A stretch of DNA of 36,695 nt from a virus. Each line of letters begins with the position of its first letter. The stretch's first letter is position 1. The notes under the pieces were generated by a model that searched no databases, had not been told where the DNA came from, and saw nothing but the letters and a program-made list of their open reading frames with translations. A program made the translations under genes and the position numbers. Below are positions 8,334 through 15,951 of the stretch, one piece after another. The stretch lies in the IMG/VR virus record IMGVR_UViG_3300020000_000044, positions 1-36,695 of that record. The stretch is one strand, 5' to 3'.

Positions 8334-10676
8334 ATGGCTGCTTTAGATTCTCATTTTAGTACGTTCATTAATGGTGGCGACCTTATACCCGGTGATACCG
8401 TTGTAGGTCTGCGTAATGGTTTAAATACAAAGTTTAATAATACGGGTGGTGTAGGTACTTTCTTACCTCTCGCCGGTGGTACGATGTCCGGCACCATTGA
8501 TATGGATGGAAACGCCATAATCAATTTGCCAGCACCCAGTAACCCTTTAGACGCAAGTAACAAAGCCTATGTCGATAGTGCAATTAGCGGCGTTAATCCG
8601 TTAACAACCAAAGGCGATTTATTCACTTTTTCAACGGCTAATGCTCGCCTGGCTGTTGGCACCGTGAATGGTCAGATGTTACAAGTTAACTCCGCTACAG
8701 CTACGGGTTTAGCTTGGTCAACGGCCAGTTATCCAACGGTTGCAACAAGTACAGGTAGTTTCATCTATGCAAACGGCACGAATTTTGTGGCATCTACTTC
8801 GCTATGGCCTAACACGGTGGGCAGTGCTGGAAAAATGATACGTTCAGATGGAACGATAAATGCCTACAGCACAGCAACTTTTGCTGATACCTATGCAATT
8901 AATACACTACTCTATAATGCATCGGCCAATACTGTTACAGGACTTGCTAGCGCCGCTGATAGTGTCCTCATTACATCGGCTGGTTCAGTGCCAAGCCTTT
9001 CGCAGACTTTGCCAACGGCAGTTCAAGACAATATCACACGCTTAGGCGCTCAAGCTGAAGCGTTGAATATGAATACGCAGCTTATTAATAACGTAGTTGA
9101 CCCTGTAAGTGCGCAAGATGCGGCCACAAAGCGGTATGTAGATCAAACTGCGCTCAATGGAACGAGCGTTTACGCGGCCTCTGCTGCTTCTTTGGGCACT
9201 GTCACACAGTCAGGCGCGGGTGTTGGAGCAACCCTTACTAATGCGGGTGTACAAGCCACTTTTGCGCTCGATGGGGTAACCCCACCGGTTGGCGCGGATG
9301 TTCTTATTAAAGATACTGCGGTAGGAATGGTGGCCGCAAATGAGGGAATTTATACCATTTCAAATGCGGGTAGTGGTGCAACAAATTGGGTGCTAACCCG
9401 CGCAACGACTTATGATACGCCTACTGAAATCAATCAAACTGGCCTAATACTTATTCGAAATGGCTCAACGTTAGCCGGACAAGCTTGGTATAACGCAGCT
9501 ACGATTGTCACTGTTGACACGACAGCGTTCAGCTATTCGCAATTCGGAAACATTATATTTCCTCTGACCTTATCACAGGGTGGCACAAATGCATCACTCG
9601 TCGCATCTAACGGCGGCATAGTCTATTCGACAGCGACAGCAATGGCGATTCTTGCGGGTACAGCAACGGCAGGGCAAATGCTACGCTCTGGCGCAAGTTC
9701 CGCACCTAGTTGGTCAACAGCTACATTCCCTGCAACAGCTACAGGCACAGGAACAATATTAAGGGCAGATGGAACTAATTGGGTCGCTACAACTGCTACC
9801 TTTGCAAATACCTATGGCGCAAGTGAATTGCTTTATAGTAATGGCGCTAATACGGTAGCAGGTCTTACGGTCGGCATTGATTCTGTCTTAATTTCAAGCC
9901 ATACCGGTGTTCCTTCCTGGTTAGCTAATCCGGCGGCTACAGGTAGATATTTACAGTCGAACTCGGGCGCACCTTGTACATGGTCTAGCTTTGTTCCGGC
10001 TTCAAGCGGTGCAAACTCTGACATTACATCCATGACGGGATTAACAGGAACTCTTCGAGCTCCTACAGGTGTTACAAGCAGCGCAGGATTGCCATTATTA
10101 GGATTTACCTACACCGCGAGTGCAGTTAATTATTTCCAATTTTTAAATAATACGACTGGTAGCAATCCAGCGATAACCGCGCAAGGTTCAGATTCTGACA
10201 TCACCATGCAGATTAACGGCAAAGGAACAGGTGGCGTTTATCTGATGGGCGTAAGCACAAATAGCAGCGCTGTTGCGGGTCAAGTTGGAGAATACAAATC
10301 AACTACGGTTGCAACTGGCAGCGCTGTTTCAGTAACAACAGATACAGCAACTAATGTCGCCACGCTATCATTAGAGGCCGGTGATTGGGATGTGCGCGGC
10401 GTGGTCGTCACGAAACCAGCGGCAGGAACAACAACAACGGCTTATTTATCTTGGATTAGTACCACTTCGGCGGCTTTACCGGCAACATTAGAAAATCAGG
10501 GTTCTATGTCCATTCTCAATGCGACTGTTCCAGCGAATGCGCCGATAGCCTTACCTTGTGGAATGATTAGAATATCACTAGCTGCTACTACAACCGTTTA
10601 TTTATCTACCTATTTAACATTCGCAGTATCGACAATGGGTGCTTATGGATTTATAGGCGCAAGACGCGTCAGGTAA
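8334..10676 (+). CDS. Long tail fibre protein with internal repeats
   Basis: A 780-aa fibre. Residues about 43-83 carry a classic tail-fibre repeat (LPLAGGTMSGTIDMDGN, then NLPAPSNPLDASNKAYVD), and a second version (NMNTQLINN, then VDPVSAQDAATKRYVD) lies near 245-272. Two long segments (about 95-230 and 425-560) are related copies: both contain GQMLqvnSa/GQMLrSGAS, a Ser/Trp-Ser-Thr-Ala motif, ANGTNfVA/ADGTNWVA, FAdTYa/FANTYGA and LLYnasANTVtGL/LLYSNGANTVAGL. This is internal duplication, common in trimeric fibres. The C-terminal 120 residues probably form the compact receptor-binding tip. SD AAAGGGA precedes the ATG. Confidence 0.8.
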   Translation: MAALDSHFSTFINGGDLIPGDTVVGLRNGLNTKFNNTGGVGTFLPLAGGTMSGTIDMDGNAIINLPAPSNPLDASNKAYVDSAISGVNPLTTKGDLFTFSTANARLAVGTVNGQMLQVNSATATGLAWSTASYPTVATSTGSFIYANGTNFVASTSLWPNTVGSAGKMIRSDGTINAYSTATFADTYAINTLLYNASANTVTGLASAADSVLITSAGSVPSLSQTLPTAVQDNITRLGAQAEALNMNTQLINNVVDPVSAQDAATKRYVDQTALNGTSVYAASAASLGTVTQSGAGVGATLTNAGVQATFALDGVTPPVGADVLIKDTAVGMVAANEGIYTISNAGSGATNWVLTRATTYDTPTEINQTGLILIRNGSTLAGQAWYNAATIVTVDTTAFSYSQFGNIIFPLTLSQGGTNASLVASNGGIVYSTATAMAILAGTATAGQMLRSGASSAPSWSTATFPATATGTGTILRADGTNWVATTATFANTYGASELLYSNGANTVAGLTVGIDSVLISSHTGVPSWLANPAATGRYLQSNSGAPCTWSSFVPASSGANSDITSMTGLTGTLRAPTGVTSSAGLPLLGFTYTASAVNYFQFLNNTTGSNPAITAQGSDSDITMQINGKGTGGVYLMGVSTNSSAVAGQVGEYKSTTVATGSAVSVTTDTATNVATLSLEAGDWDVRGVVVTKPAAGTTTTAYLSWISTTSAALPATLENQGSMSILNATVPANAPIALPCGMIRISLAATTTVYLSTYLTFAVSTMGAYGFIGARRVR

Positions 10677-10680
10677 AAAA

Positions 10681-10700
10681 AAGCCCGCTTTCACGGGCTT
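10681..10700 (-). terminator. Rho-independent terminator for leftward transcripts
   Basis: AAGCCCG (10681-10687), loop CTTTCA, CGGGCTT (10694-10700). Read leftward, the stem is followed by eight T residues, so it ends the two small - strand genes at 10707-11158. Read rightward it has a poor T-tract but may still slow transcripts from the fibre gene. Confidence 0.85.
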
Positions 10701-10706
10701 CATTTA

Positions 10707-10991
10707 CTATTCTAATGGCGGTGACTCGATAGGTTCACATTTTAATTCTGGTTCGGTAGGTTCAGGCGGCGTTTCGACTGGTGGTGCTACAAATTGAATA
10801 TGCGAGATAGCCTCTCTAATCCAAAAATAAAACTCATCAGCCCGAGTGAATCCATTCATTTTCATTTGAGTAGCTAAAGGCATGGATTGAACGAATCTTA
10901 CTAATTGAGTGTATTTGAGTTGGAACTCTTCAAATAATTCTTGTTTCATAAGATTGTGTTTATCGAGATCCGCTTTTTTTACTTCAGTCAT
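10707..10991 (-). CDS. Small acidic hypothetical protein, possible helical-hairpin fold
   Basis: A 94-aa protein with a helical first half and a Pro/Glu-rich acidic tail (last 25 residues). The segment FVQSMPLATQMKMNGFTRAD then EFYFWIREAI has the shape 'P, polar turn, aliphatic helix with E and W, then AI' that recalls Acb2-type helical hairpins, but the Arg-Glu-x-Ser/Ala-Leu core is missing. It is adjacent to another small - strand gene and ends at a strong terminator. Function unknown. Confidence 0.65.
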   Translation of the reverse strand: MTEVKKADLDKHNLMKQELFEEFQLKYTQLVRFVQSMPLATQMKMNGFTRADEFYFWIREAISHIQFVAPPVETPPEPTEPELKCEPIESPPLE

Positions 10992-10999
10992 ATATCATC

Positions 11000-11158
11000 C
11001 TAATATTGAGGTTTTTTGGAGGGTTTAGATTTTTTGGAGGCTTTGCGTTTTTCGGAGTAACTTGCTGCTAATGCTTGTTTAATGGGATGGCCACTTTTGA
11101 CCATTTCAGAGACATTTGTTTCGAAAACTTGCTTTGATTTACCTTTTTTTAACGGCAT
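11000..11158 (-). CDS. Small basic phage protein (MPLKKGKS family)
   Basis: A 52-aa basic protein beginning MPLKKGKSK and containing a KSGHPIKQALAASYSEKRK segment. This resembles a widespread family of small phage proteins with the pattern P-L-K-x-G-K-S...G-x-P-x-K-Q-A-x-A-x-A, of unknown function, often coded near virion genes. The start at 11158 is chosen because AAAGGA lies nine bases upstream; the ORF extends further in frame without a ribosome site. Confidence 0.7.
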   Translation of the reverse strand: MPLKKGKSKQVFETNVSEMVKSGHPIKQALAASYSEKRKASKKSKPSKKPQY

Positions 11159-11185
11159 ACGATTTTCCTTTATCGCAGACAAATT

Positions 11186-11194
11186 TGCTATAAT
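11186..11194 (+). promoter_or_regulatory. Extended -10 promoter for the 483-aa virion gene
   Basis: TGCTATAAT at 11186-11194 is a perfect extended -10 element (TGn plus TATAAT), 43 bases before the ATG at 11237. The -35 region is poor, as extended -10 promoters allow. It explains how this + strand gene is expressed while isolated between leftward genes. Confidence 0.65.
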
Positions 11195-11236
11195 ATAGCT
11201 TTACATTCATGGATTTTATTAATAAGGAATATTAAC

Positions 11237-12688
11237 ATGGCAGTTTTAGAATTAGTACGAATTAATGTGGGTCAGGTAGGTATTAAACCTGGTTCCGTTA
11301 AAATGGTGACTACAGATAACTTAGCGACTATCACGGCGGCAGGTTATCTCAACGGCGTAGGACTTCAGATCACCCCGCAACTTCAATTAGCCCCCTCCGA
11401 TGTTATCGAATGTTTATATAGCTATAACAGCATAACCGACGTTGGTACTCTCGCTTATTTCATGCCTAGCATCAGTAACGGTGTCATTACGCTTGATATA
11501 TGGGAAAATCCAGGCAACGTATTGCTACCTGTCATTGCAAATCATATCGCAGTTTTCAATGGTACATCTGGACAGATTACCGACGATGCGGCGACCGCAA
11601 TCAACGGTGGAAATATACAGGCTGGATTATCTGGTACAGCGGGTTATTTTGCATCCTTCCCCGCAACGGCAGCACGCGGAAGTTTACGATTAGTCGCGGC
11701 TAATAGTGTTGGCGATACCGTGACACAAATCACTAATGCATCCCAAGCGGCTGCACGCATATATACGATTCCTGATGGCGGCCAATCGGCTAGCAGCTTC
11801 TTATTAACAGACAGTGCAGGAACTCAAACCATTGCAACGGGTTCACTCGCTTTAACATTAGGAAGCTTGACCGTAGCTGCTGGTAACATTGCCGCAACTC
11901 TCGGTTCTGTAGCGGCTGGTACAACTGTCACAGGTGGTACAGGCGTCGTTGCTACAACGGGTAACGTTGTCGCTTCAGCGGGTAACGTTATAGCGGGTGC
12001 GGCTGCTGCTGCGGGTAGCGTAACTTCTTTTGCAGGCACAGGCGCTAATGAATTCATTAGACTTGCTGCGATTAATAACGCCGGTGGTGACTTTAGCGTA
12101 ACCATTAGCAACGCCTCATCGATCGGTCAAAGTCAAACAGTAAGCGTGCCTGATGCAGGTGCGGCGGCTGCTAACTTCCTGTTAGATGCGGGTGCAGCTA
12201 ATATTCTTGCTAAACAGCAATTCGTGGGCATTCAAAGTGTTCTATTATTTGGAACAGGAACATGGACAACGACACGTGTTGCTCAAGGCAATTATGTTAA
12301 GCGACACACCCCAGGTGATGAAACCAGTATCATAGGTATTGATATCACCCCAGCGATTCGTGTAGCTGCTTCAAAGGGCTTTAGATTAGACAGCTTTGAT
12401 GTGATCTATGCCATTGCTGCCAATGCTCTCGATGCTCATTCTGTAACATTAGATCGAATTGCCTACGCGAATAACGTAGCAGTAAGCGTCACATCCATAG
12501 CAATCACCGCAACACTTGCAACAGCGACCCAAGCAAATCCTTACGTTACAAATGCGACTGTCAATACACCTGCTTTTGACATTACCGCTGACAGTAAATA
12601 CATCATTGAAGTGACAGTTAATAATGCCGCTGCTTCAGAATATGATTACTACGGTATTATGCTGCGATTTTCAGAAACCATCGGTTAA
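11237..12688 (+). CDS. Repeat-rich tail/virion protein (483 aa)
   Basis: A 483-aa Ala/Thr/Gly/Val-rich protein. The first 110 residues look like a compact capsid- or tail-binding domain (VRINVGQVGIKPGSVKM). Residues about 195-275 are a degenerate short repeat of the type A-G-N-(V/I)-x-A-T-x-G (GSLALTLGSLTVAAGNIAATL, GNVVASAGNVIAGAA), which suggests a beta-helix or rod. The C-terminal 140 residues probably form a globular beta domain. It has its own promoter (11186-11194), SD AAGGAAT and a terminator (12702-12730), so it is an autonomous gene facing leftward neighbours: a probable fibre or moron-like appendage gene. Confidence 0.7.
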   Translation: MAVLELVRINVGQVGIKPGSVKMVTTDNLATITAAGYLNGVGLQITPQLQLAPSDVIECLYSYNSITDVGTLAYFMPSISNGVITLDIWENPGNVLLPVIANHIAVFNGTSGQITDDAATAINGGNIQAGLSGTAGYFASFPATAARGSLRLVAANSVGDTVTQITNASQAAARIYTIPDGGQSASSFLLTDSAGTQTIATGSLALTLGSLTVAAGNIAATLGSVAAGTTVTGGTGVVATTGNVVASAGNVIAGAAAAAGSVTSFAGTGANEFIRLAAINNAGGDFSVTISNASSIGQSQTVSVPDAGAAAANFLLDAGAANILAKQQFVGIQSVLLFGTGTWTTTRVAQGNYVKRHTPGDETSIIGIDITPAIRVAASKGFRLDSFDVIYAIAANALDAHSVTLDRIAYANNVAVSVTSIAITATLATATQANPYVTNATVNTPAFDITADSKYIIEVTVNNAAASEYDYYGIMLRFSETIG

Positions 12689-12701
12689 TCTTTATAGATG
12701 C

Positions 12702-12730
12702 ACGCCTGGAGAAATTCAGGCGTTTTTTTT
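12702..12730 (+). terminator. Rho-independent terminator
   Basis: ACGCCTG (12702-12708), loop of eight, CAGGCGT (12717-12723), followed by T8 (12723-12730). It directly follows the 483-aa virion gene and separates it from the convergent leftward operon. Confidence 0.93.
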
Positions 12731-12872
12731 AAAAATGCGATCTATCTCTAGTCAATACATGCATACCACTTTCACTTACAACTATTCCCTCGTAAGTATA
12801 ATAGGCTTGTTTTAACCATCTTAAGTATGAACGATATGCGTTTAGGTTTTTCTTGAGTAATTCTTTTTTCAT
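12729..12872 (-). CDS. Small basic protein (47 aa)
   Basis: A 47-codon ORF, MKKELLKKNLNAYRSYLRWL and onward, starting directly after the TAA of the 72-aa gene upstream (TAAATG), with AAGGCGATAGG as ribosome site. The N-terminal half is an amphipathic basic helix. It is the last gene of its leftward operon and its stop lies in the T-tract of the convergent terminator. Function unknown. Confidence 0.6.
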   Translation of the reverse strand: MKKELLKKNLNAYRSYLRWLKQAYYTYEGIVVSESGMHVLTRDRSHF

Positions 12873-13091
12873 TTAGCCTATCGCCTTAAATTCTTCATTC
12901 GGAATTTTGCAATGATAGGAATCACCTTCTTGTAATACGTAGCCTTTGGAATGCAGTATTAATAATCCATTATGAATATCATAGTGATAATCGTTCGATT
13001 CAACATTAAGGTCTTTCAATACTTCTTTTGCACTTTCTACTGAACCATCATAAGTTTTTACTCGAACTCGTTCTATTTCTATATCATCCAT
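12873..13091 (-). CDS. Small acidic hypothetical protein (72 aa)
   Basis: A 72-aa acidic protein starting MDDIEIERVRVKTYDG, with AGGAAT eight bases before the ATG. It lies directly downstream of the structured RNA region 13115-13459, which forms its leader. No family recognised. Coupled with the 47-aa gene that follows. Confidence 0.68.
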   Translation of the reverse strand: MDDIEIERVRVKTYDGSVESAKEVLKDLNVESNDYHYDIHNGLLILHSKGYVLQEGDSYHCKIPNEEFKAIG

Positions 13092-13114
13092 GTGTATTCC
13101 TCATATAATAAGGT

Positions 13115-13380
13115 GGCAGTAGGTGGGATTTGTACCCACTGTGAGCTTGGCCACATCCCTACCCTATAGTAGAATCAGATAGGGCAGATTATGCTTTCTA
13201 CGGAAGCATATTACATCTGTTGCCAGTGATAGAAGCTAATTACTCCCGTGGGCTCTTGATCTATATAAACCTCACCACTAGGTAATTTTATATCACCCTT
13301 TTGCCATACTCCATTTGTATGGGTTTGTTCTCACAACTTAAGATGCCTACATTTGCATGTCTAACCACGCGGCTACTGCC
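13115..13380 (-). ncRNA. Structured RNA-like unit B with tRNA-like ends (266 nt)
   Basis: No protein gene fits here. Read on the - strand, the ends form an 8-bp stem, GGCAGTAG (13380-13373) with CTACTGCC (13122-13115). Stacked on its 3' arm is a T-arm-like hairpin, GTGGG-TACAAAT-CCCAC (13139-13123), and near the 5' arm a D-arm-like hairpin, GCGTG-GTTAGA-CATGC. Between them are several more hairpins (TTGT-GAGA-ACAA; CCATAC...GTATGG; TATGCTT...AAGCATA; CCCTAT...ATAGGG). This is far too long for a tRNA and lacks tmRNA signatures I know. It shares its junction with unit A and with the units at 26629-26916. It may be an RNA or the leader of the 72-aa gene. Confidence 0.5.
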
Positions 13381-13386
13381 ATAAAC

Positions 13387-13459
13387 TGGCGGCCTAATAT
13401 CTCTATACACAGCCTACCCTCGGTAACAAACCGAGCGGGACGTATAAAGACAATAGGCC
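13387..13459 (-). ncRNA. Structured RNA-like unit A (73 nt)
   Basis: On the - strand this unit starts GGCCTA (13459-13454) and ends TAGGCC followed by GCCA (13396-13387). Inside is a CTCGG-TTTGTTA-CCGAG hairpin with a seven-base loop. It is preceded by TTTAT and followed by G-TTTAT plus the next unit, the same joint as between the units near 26.7 kb. Its size and GCCA end are tRNA-like but no cloverleaf can be drawn. Confidence 0.42.
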
Positions 13460-13464
13460 ATAAA

Positions 13465-13635
13465 CTAAAAATACTTTTTAAAGAAATCATCATACATTAA
13501 AAACAATTGTTCGTCGTCAAAACTCATACCTTCACCGGTTTCGCTTTTCATGAACCAACCGCCGCTATGCGGATCTCTTAATACTTGTACTTCGTAGAAT
13601 TTATTTTCTGTCGGATGTTTTATAGTTATTATCAT
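13465..13635 (-). CDS. Small hypothetical protein (56 aa)
   Basis: A 56-codon ORF starting MIITIKHPTENKFYEVQVL, followed by a GGWFMKSETGEGM segment and an acidic/aromatic end. AAGGATT lies about 12 bases before the ATG. It sits in line with the other leftward genes and fills the gap between the secreted-protein gene and the structured RNA region, whose first unit abuts its stop. Resembles small phage early proteins; function unknown. Confidence 0.62.
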   Translation of the reverse strand: MIITIKHPTENKFYEVQVLRDPHSGGWFMKSETGEGMSFDDEQLFLMYDDFFKKYF

Positions 13636-13683
13636 TTATTGTTTTTAATCCTTTTTGCATGTCCATTTGAATGGATTATATTT

Positions 13684-14154
13684 TTATACTATATCTATAC
13701 TGTTAAAGTGAACGCACTGGTCAAGTAAATGGCCTTGATACATAATTGTGGTGAGACTTTTTGTTTTGTAATGGCCGCGCTTTGGAAATCCAGCAAGTTT
13801 TTCTATGGTCACTTCACCATAATGTAAGGTTTGTCCAGGCGCTATGCTGAAATGGTGTTCTTGATGGGCATTAGGCGTATATGGGGCTTCGCTGTAATCA
13901 AGCGGCATTTCGCGCATTCTTGGATACTGGATCTGGTTATCAAAGTACACATCGTAAGTTAGCGTTTGCTGGCTTTTATTGATAATCGTCACACCATGCG
14001 TAGATGAAACGCTAGTCCATCCAGGTGTCGATTGTTTCCAAACATCACTACAATAAGCTTTAACTAGAGGATCTTTTGCCTGAGCTAACGGTGTTAATCC
14101 TAATACTAATGCGCCCATTGCTGAGATGAGCATAATATTTTTAATTCTACGCAC
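13684..14154 (-). CDS. Secreted (periplasmic) protein with signal peptide, 156 aa
   Basis: The N-terminus MRRIKNIMLISAMGALVLGL ends TPLAQA-K, a textbook Sec signal peptide with likely cleavage after residue 26. The mature part is about 130 aa, beta-predicted, with two Cys (about 35 and 147) that could form a disulphide. The start is GTG at 14154, preceded by AAGGGA. A virion role is unlikely because it lies among leftward accessory genes. Exported phage proteins of this kind can alter the host envelope or exclude other phages; that is inference. The origin may be bacterial. Confidence 0.78.
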   Translation of the reverse strand: MRRIKNIMLISAMGALVLGLTPLAQAKDPLVKAYCSDVWKQSTPGWTSVSSTHGVTIINKSQQTLTYDVYFDNQIQYPRMREMPLDYSEAPYTPNAHQEHHFSIAPGQTLHYGEVTIEKLAGFPKRGHYKTKSLTTIMYQGHLLDQCVHFNSIDIV

Positions 14155-14229
14155 TTAATAATTCCCTTGATCTTGTGAAGATTCGCGGAAGGATAGTTTA
14201 TAACATACCGGCTTTGCAAGTGATTTTAT

Positions 14230-14478
14230 TCATAATAAGAGTTTTTTTATATTAGTAACTTCTAGTGGCGCACCATTTGTTTCGCCAAAAAATTCTATTT
14301 TTGGTTGTTTATTACACAAAATAGCATATTGCAATTCTGTTTTTAATCCTGCAATAATTGTTTCACTTGCTTTAGATAAAGCGTGTAGATGATTATAATC
14401 TATTTTACCATTGTCAAAGCTTTCGAAAGCATCAAGCATTCTTTCTCTTAACATTTTTATACTATTAATCTTGGTCAT
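14230..14478 (-). CDS. Small hypothetical protein (82 aa)
   Basis: An 82-aa helical protein (INSIKMLRERMLDAFESF, later ALSKASETIIAGLKTELQYA). It has the look of a common small phage early protein near recombination genes: 'xLRxxLFxxLExL...' then 'AKAxxxxGxxIIxxAKxExxxx'. The ATG overlaps the end of the zinc-finger gene by 14 bases, so the two are coupled. Function unknown. Confidence 0.7.
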   Translation of the reverse strand: MTKINSIKMLRERMLDAFESFDNGKIDYNHLHALSKASETIIAGLKTELQYAILCNKQPKIEFFGETNGAPLEVTNIKKLLL

Positions 14479-14935
14479 TAAATATCCTTCCCAAACGTTT
14501 AACTTTTATTAATATTCTTTTAATATCGACCATTTCTTGCGGGATATCTGTTGGTTTTAATCCCTGATTTTCCGTTAAGATTCGTCTTATATAAGTGTCA
14601 TTCAATTCTTGACGGTATATTTTTTGTTTATTATTGCACTGTAATCTAAAATGTTCTGGATTATTCGCATATGTTTGTCGTCTCTTAGCTAGTTTTTCAG
14701 GCTGCTTTCTCTTCTCGGTTATTCTATCTTTATTTTCAAGCCAGAAAATACGATCCTTTTCTTTCCTATTTTTAATCCATTCAGAATCTTGACTTTTTCT
14801 AGCTTGATATCGTGCGTTTTTTTCTTTGATACACATCTTACACCGGCGTAATATCTTATTTTTGTACGGCCAAACTTTTATATCATTTTCGGTTAAATTT
14901 CCATGATGTTTGCAAAATTTTACAACATCTATCAT
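14465..14935 (-). CDS. Zinc-finger protein related to the HNH element (no nuclease domain)
   Basis: A 156-aa protein whose first 40 residues (FCKHHGNLTENDI, RRCKMCIKEKNARY) match the N-terminal zinc finger of the HNH protein at 4939-5574 (ICKKHGALTYSDV, IDCKYCSLQYAKK). The HNH motif itself is absent. The C-terminus (DTYIRRILTENQGLKPTDIP, then VDIKRILIKVKRL) is a small helical module found in phage endonuclease-like proteins and probably binds DNA. The start 14935 is supported by the ATGA overlap with the 57-aa gene upstream. It could be a homing-endonuclease relative that lost catalysis or a domesticated regulator. Confidence 0.72.
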   Translation of the reverse strand: MIDVVKFCKHHGNLTENDIKVWPYKNKILRRCKMCIKEKNARYQARKSQDSEWIKNRKEKDRIFWLENKDRITEKRKQPEKLAKRRQTYANNPEHFRLQCNNKQKIYRQELNDTYIRRILTENQGLKPTDIPQEMVDIKRILIKVKRLGRIFNDQD

Positions 14936-15105
14936 GATGTCGCCTTTTCCCACAGTTTGTCTAAAGTTTCTTTTTGTGCGTCGGTAAGCGATCCTTTTTT
15001 TCGATATCTATGCTCAATATCGCCTAAAAAATCCACTTCCCAATCATTAAGTTTTTTGTATCTATTTTGACAATCGTTTATTAATGTTAAAATTTCGTCA
15101 TCCAT
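14932..15105 (-). CDS. Small phage protein (57 aa)
   Basis: A 57-codon ORF starting MDDEILTLINDCQNRYKKL, with NDWEVDFLGDIEHRYRKKG and SLTDAQKETLDKLWEKAT. The pattern 'W-E-x-x-F-L...R...L-x-x-x-Q-x-x-x-L-x-x-I/L-W/Y-E-K' is a familiar small phage protein of unknown function often near recombinase genes. It overlaps the next gene by ATGA and starts directly after the upstream 99-aa gene. Confidence 0.7.
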   Translation of the reverse strand: MDDEILTLINDCQNRYKKLNDWEVDFLGDIEHRYRKKGSLTDAQKETLDKLWEKATS

Positions 15106-15405
15106 TTATAACAGTTCCCTTTCAAGTGTTTCCATATAAGCATCAAATATTTTTCGTGCTGTTGTTAAGAAGGGTATTACTTGTTCTTTTTCAGCTAATA
15201 ATTTGCCTAAATCCCGAACCATTGATCCGGCATACCCTATTGAAGCATCTCTTAAGATAACAAATTGATCATGGGTTATATTCCCCTTGAAATTTCCGCG
15301 AGCAAAATAATCGGTTGTAGAATTCAATTGCTGTATTAATTCTACAATTAACTTTTCTTCTTTGGTGGTAGGATTTTTTACATGGAATTTGGGTAAATCT
15401 GTCAT
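15106..15405 (-). CDS. Hypothetical helical protein (99 aa)
   Basis: A 99-aa mostly helical protein, MTDLPKFHVKNPTTKEEKLI and onward, sharing one base with the DUF3310 gene upstream and abutting the 57-aa gene downstream. No motif recognised. Its place inside a tightly packed leftward cluster suggests early expression. Confidence 0.72.
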   Translation of the reverse strand: MTDLPKFHVKNPTTKEEKLIVELIQQLNSTTDYFARGNFKGNITHDQFVILRDASIGYAGSMVRDLGKLLAEKEQVIPFLTTARKIFDAYMETLERELL

Positions 15406-15743
15406 TATTCAACCTCTGGCTTTCTAAAAGTTAATGTATGCTCATCAATATGGTAATGCTCAACAAGTTGAACAAAGCATGTCGAATAATTACAAAATGT
15501 AGGCGTATCTTTTATAGGTTCTAATTGTTTAATTGTATCCTCTAAATACCAACGTGCTTTTTTAAGCCCTTCTAAACCATCTTTGTCTTTGTAACGCCAT
15601 AAATATTTAATAATATTACCGATGTTAAATGACATATAACGAGTAACATCTATACATTCAATTCTTCGGCCACAGGCACAATGTGCTGGTGAATTGTTAT
15701 AATGAGGTGGAGAATTAACCATATCTATTTCTTTTTTTTCCAT
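15405..15743 (-). CDS. DUF3310 protein (T7 gp1.7-like nucleotide kinase family)
   Basis: A 112-aa protein with the DUF3310 signature: VNSPPHY at residues 9-15, then IECIDVTRYMSFNIGNIIKYLWRYKDKDGLE in two stretches and LKKARWYLED near residue 75. This family includes T7 gp1.7, an unusual nucleoside-monophosphate kinase, and is widespread in phages. Two extra Cys pairs (HCACGRR; CNYSTC) are unusual for the core domain. It is in a co-directional cluster of small genes expected to be early. Family membership is clear; kinase activity is inferred from the family. Confidence 0.88.
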   Translation of the reverse strand: MEKKEIDMVNSPPHYNNSPAHCACGRRIECIDVTRYMSFNIGNIIKYLWRYKDKDGLEGLKKARWYLEDTIKQLEPIKDTPTFCNYSTCFVQLVEHYHIDEHTLTFRKPEVE

Positions 15744-15759
15744 ACCTTGTATTTATTCC

Positions 15760-15951
15760 TTACATCACGGGTGGTTCTTCTATATAGATGCCTAATGCTT
15801 CTAGTTTTTTACGTTCAATATTTGCTAATTTTCGGTATTGATTAACCTTATACATTAAATAGGTTATCTGAATCAACAAAATGATAACTGTTAGCATTAA
15901 GCCTATAAATATGAGGGTTTTAAATATCATCATGCTTTTATATCTCGGCAT
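15760..15951 (-). CDS. Small single-pass membrane protein (63 aa)
   Basis: Residues about 8-34 (MMIFKTLIFIGLMLTVIILL, then IQITYLMY) form one strong transmembrane helix; the rest, KVNQYRKLANIERKKLEALG, is a basic helical cytoplasmic or periplasmic tail. Its start overlaps by 22 bases another small membrane protein gene. An i-spanin or holin role is possible because no other lysis gene is visible, but nothing in the sequence proves it. Confidence 0.65.
   Translation of the reverse strand: MPRYKSMMIFKTLIFIGLMLTVIILLIQITYLMYKVNQYRKLANIERKKLEALGIYIEEPPVM

Noticed and set aside
13115-13380. A true tRNA or tmRNA
   Set aside because: The T-loop reads TACAAAT rather than TTCAAAT, there is no anticodon arm between D-arm-like and T-arm-like hairpins, and no tmRNA tag frame or conserved 5' segment was found; kept only as a tRNA-like structured element.
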